Source: an uncultured Aquitalea sp.
GTDB taxonomy: Bacteria > Pseudomonadota > Gammaproteobacteria > Burkholderiales > Chromobacteriaceae
Direction of reading: 5' to 3'
Length of the DNA: 64,000 bases
NCBI RefSeq assembly: GCF_945957525.1
Contig: NZ_CAMFLA010000002.1
Location: 124,001 to 188,000, forward strand
Shown here: piece after piece, positions 62,213 through 64,000 of the stretch
Layout of the letters: every line of letters starts with the position of its first letter
Numbering within the stretch: the first letter of the stretch is position 1
Made by a program: the position numbers and the translations under genes
Notes under the pieces: generated by a model
What the model saw: only the letters and a program-made list of their open reading frames with translations
Databases searched by the model: none
What the model was told of the DNA's origin: nothing

Positions 62213-63160
62213 TCAACGCGCTGCGGTTTCCCGGTAACGGGAGAGAACGAAGTTGATTTCAGCACAGCCCAGATAGCCGGGCGCTACGGTTTCCAGCGCG
62301 ACGGGCTCGAAACCCAGCAGCGCGGAAGGGAAGGGATGCGGACTGACGTTGTCCACCTGCAACGAGCGCACATTGTCGCGGCTCATCAGCGTCGGGCCGG
62401 GCAGCATTTCCATGATGCCGGCCTGCAGCATGGCAAGCCCCGGCGGCAAGCCGAATACGGGTCGCGGGTGGCCGGTGAGGCGGCCTACGTAGCGCACCAG
62501 TTCGGCGAGTGTGTAGTCGCGAGGGCCGGCCAGGTCCAGCTTCTGGCCAATGGTGGCCTTGTTGCGCAGGCTGGCGGCCACCGCTCGAGCCACATCGCCT
62601 GCCCAGATCGGGGCGAAGCGGGTGTCGGCGCCGGCCAGCGGCAGGGCCGGCAGGGTTTTCAGCAGGCCAGCGAACAAGGTAAGGAAGCTGTCGCCCTGGC
62701 CGAACACCACCGAAGGACGCAGGATGGTCCAGTCCAGGCCGCTGGCTTGCAGTGCGGCTTCGGCCAACCCTTTGGTTTTCTGATAGTCGCTGGGCGCATC
62801 CGGCGCCGCGCCCAGCGCGCTGATGTGCACGATGCGGCGAATACCCGTTTTCTTGCAGCCGGCGATGATTTTCTCCAGCAAGTGAAGGTGGGCGGTTTCG
62901 AAGGCGGCGCATGAGCCGTGCAAGATGCCCACCATGCTCACTACCGCGTCATGTCCGCGCAACAGTTCTTCCAGCGCCAACGGGTGGTGCACATTGGTGG
63001 AGACCAGCTCGGTTTTCGGCAAGACGATCAGCGGCGCCTTGTGCCGATCGCGATTACGGGTGGCGATGGTGATGGCGGCTTCGGCGCGGGCCAGCTCTTC
63101 GGCGATGTAGCCGCCGATGAAGCCACTGCCGCCGATCAGGCAAATGCGTTGCTCATGCAT
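62213..63160 (-). CDS. NAD(P)-binding oxidoreductase, NDUFA9/atypical SDR family
   Basis: A 315-residue Rossmann protein: [20 protein letters not shown] (3-22, nucleotide binding), [30 protein letters not shown] (with the Tyr-x3-Lys pair) and [14 protein letters not shown]. Matches the complex I NDUFA9-like atypical SDR group. Role uncertain. It lies 2 bp before cca and 20 bp after the transglycosylase gene, likely one transcript. Confidence 0.9.
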   Translation of the reverse strand: MHEQRICLIGGSGFIGGYIAEELARAEAAITIATRNRDRHKAPLIVLPKTELVSTNVHHPLALEELLRGHDAVVSMVGILHGSCAAFETAHLHLLEKIIAGCKKTGIRRIVHISALGAAPDAPSDYQKTKGLAEAALQASGLDWTILRPSVVFGQGDSFLTLFAGLLKTLPALPLAGADTRFAPIWAGDVARAVAASLRNKATIGQKLDLAGPRDYTLAELVRYVGRLTGHPRPVFGLPPGLAMLQAGIMEMLPGPTLMSRDNVRSLQVDNVSPHPFPSALLGFEPVALETVAPGYLGCAEINFVLSRYRETAAR

Positions 63161-63180
63161 GGGCGTTTCTCCTCGTCAGA

Positions 63181-64000
63181 TCAGCGCGCGGGCACGGTTC
63201 CCATGCGCGCTTTCAGGGACAGATTGGCGTGGCCGAAACTGCTGGCGTAGAACGCTGCGTTGGCCATCACTTTCTGAACATAGTCGCGGGTTTCGCTGAA
63301 GGGAATGGTTTCTGCGTAGATGGTGCCGTCCAGCGGCCGGCTGTCCTGCCAGGCGCGGGCACGCGCCGGGCCGGCGTTGTAGGCGGCGGTGGCCATCACC
63401 TCGTTGCCCATCAGATTGTCTTTGACGTATTTCAGATACCAGGTGCCCATTTGCACATTGGTGTCGATGTCGTTTACCTGATAACGGGTCAGGCCGATTT
63501 TTTTCGCCACCCAGCTGGCGGTGGCGGGCATCAGTTGCATCAGTCCGGACGCGCCCACGCCGGAGCGGGCCACCACGATGAAGCGGCTTTCCTGGCGAAT
63601 CAGGCCATACACCCAAGCGTCGTCCACGCCGATTTCGCCGGCGTAGCGGCGGGTCACGTCGCGATAGGGCGTGAGGTAACGCAGGGAGAAGTCGTGTTCT
63701 TCCTTGGTGCGTTCCGCGCTGTAAATGGCCATGTCGAAAAACTCTTCGCGGCGGCCGATTTCGGCGGCGGCCAGCAACTGCATGTCGTTGCGGCCGCGCA
63801 TGCCCCAGCGCCATTCGCGGGTGGCGTCGGTGCGCAGTTCGGGTTTGCCGAAGCGTTGGCTGACGCTAAACAGCGCCAGCGCGCGTTTCACGCTCGGGTC
63901 GTTCTTCATGCCGTTGATGTCGTCGCCGGACGGCGTGCCCTTGGCGGCCGGGGCGGACATGGCGTTGCCCAGCTCCTCCAGCGCCAGCAGGTTGTAGTAG
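63181..64000 (-). CDS. slt: Soluble lytic murein transglycosylase (Slt family), C-terminal part
   Basis: The 5' end lies beyond the window (the frame is open to base 64000, reading YYNLLALEELG before the first internal Met). About 273 residues remain, including the catalytic SLT domain: VYGLIRQESRFIVVARSGVG with the catalytic Glu, SGLMQLMPATASWVAK and ATAAYNAGPARARAW. It cleaves peptidoglycan glycan strands in the periplasm. Confidence 0.93.
   Translation of the reverse strand, partial: YYNLLALEELGNAMSAPAAKGTPSGDDINGMKNDPSVKRALALFSVSQRFGKPELRTDATREWRWGMRGRNDMQLLAAAEIGRREEFFDMAIYSAERTKEEHDFSLRYLTPYRDVTRRYAGEIGVDDAWVYGLIRQESRFIVVARSGVGASGLMQLMPATASWVAKKIGLTRYQVNDIDTNVQMGTWYLKYVKDNLMGNEVMATAAYNAGPARARAWQDSRPLDGTIYAETIPFSETRDYVQKVMANAAFYASSFGHANLSLKARMGTVPAR

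Overview
The window looks like a chromosomal segment of a high-GC betaproteobacterium, most plausibly Neisseriales/Chromobacteriaceae (Chromobacterium- or Aquitalea-like). This is an inference from gene content and order (glnE-ilvE-zinc finger-waaF, a YhdP/nitrilase/TldD block, motAB, a Puu/Spu polyamine cluster), not from a marker gene. I found no rRNA, tRNA, CRISPR array, insertion sequence or prophage. Most of the region is ordinary, densely packed chromosome with short gaps and many perfect terminator hairpins.

Layout. 1-9.3 kb: the end of a large acidic Ala/Glu/Pro-rich protein coupled to a cobalamin adenosyltransferase, a methyltransferase, a reverse-strand set (alpha/beta hydrolase, PIN-PhoH ATPase, peroxiredoxin, Smr protein, TrxB), a YjfB-like peptide and a Sel1-repeat protein. 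9.3-22.6 kb: a Gln/Ser-rich protein, TetR regulator, waaF, zinc-finger protein, ilvE and glnE on the reverse strand, then yhdP, a nitrilase-family amidase, tldD and a solute-binding protein forward. 22.7-28.8 kb: a DctD/DctB-type sigma-54 two-component system beside a SsuABC/TauABC-type ABC transporter that has a textbook -24/-12 promoter. 28.9-32.8 kb: a Ser-rich protein, then a Spy/CpxP-like periplasmic gene divergent from cpxRA with GTAAA CpxR boxes between them. 32.8-34.7 kb: murP and murQ, both decayed. 34.8-37.3 kb: folE followed by a BLUF blue-light sensor, then a DUF535 gene. 37.4-41.9 kb: an SgrR-like regulator divergent from an MFS transporter, and an EAL/HDOD protein.

42-54.6 kb is an amine-catabolism region: a PotF-like binding protein, a DUF3138-type porin and an amidase in one operon divergent from a LuxR-type regulator; then an aldehyde dehydrogenase with a PuuR-type regulator, divergent from ald-puuD-puuA-spuC. 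The aminotransferase would make alanine from pyruvate and Ald would return it to pyruvate. 54.9-60.3 kb is a tight chain motA-motB-methyltransferase-HDOD-TrmH/SpoU-amidase. 60.4-64 kb carries an LprI-like protein, cca, an NDUFA9-like oxidoreductase and the end of a soluble lytic transglycosylase.

The signal I find most unusual is not a gene: the decamer TTGGCCGAAG occurs 19 times by eye, on both strands, in several reading frames and in two intergenic gaps, often inside a longer form GGCAAGGTTGGCCGAAG. It behaves like a DNA-level element, possibly an uptake sequence distinct from the Neisseria DUS.
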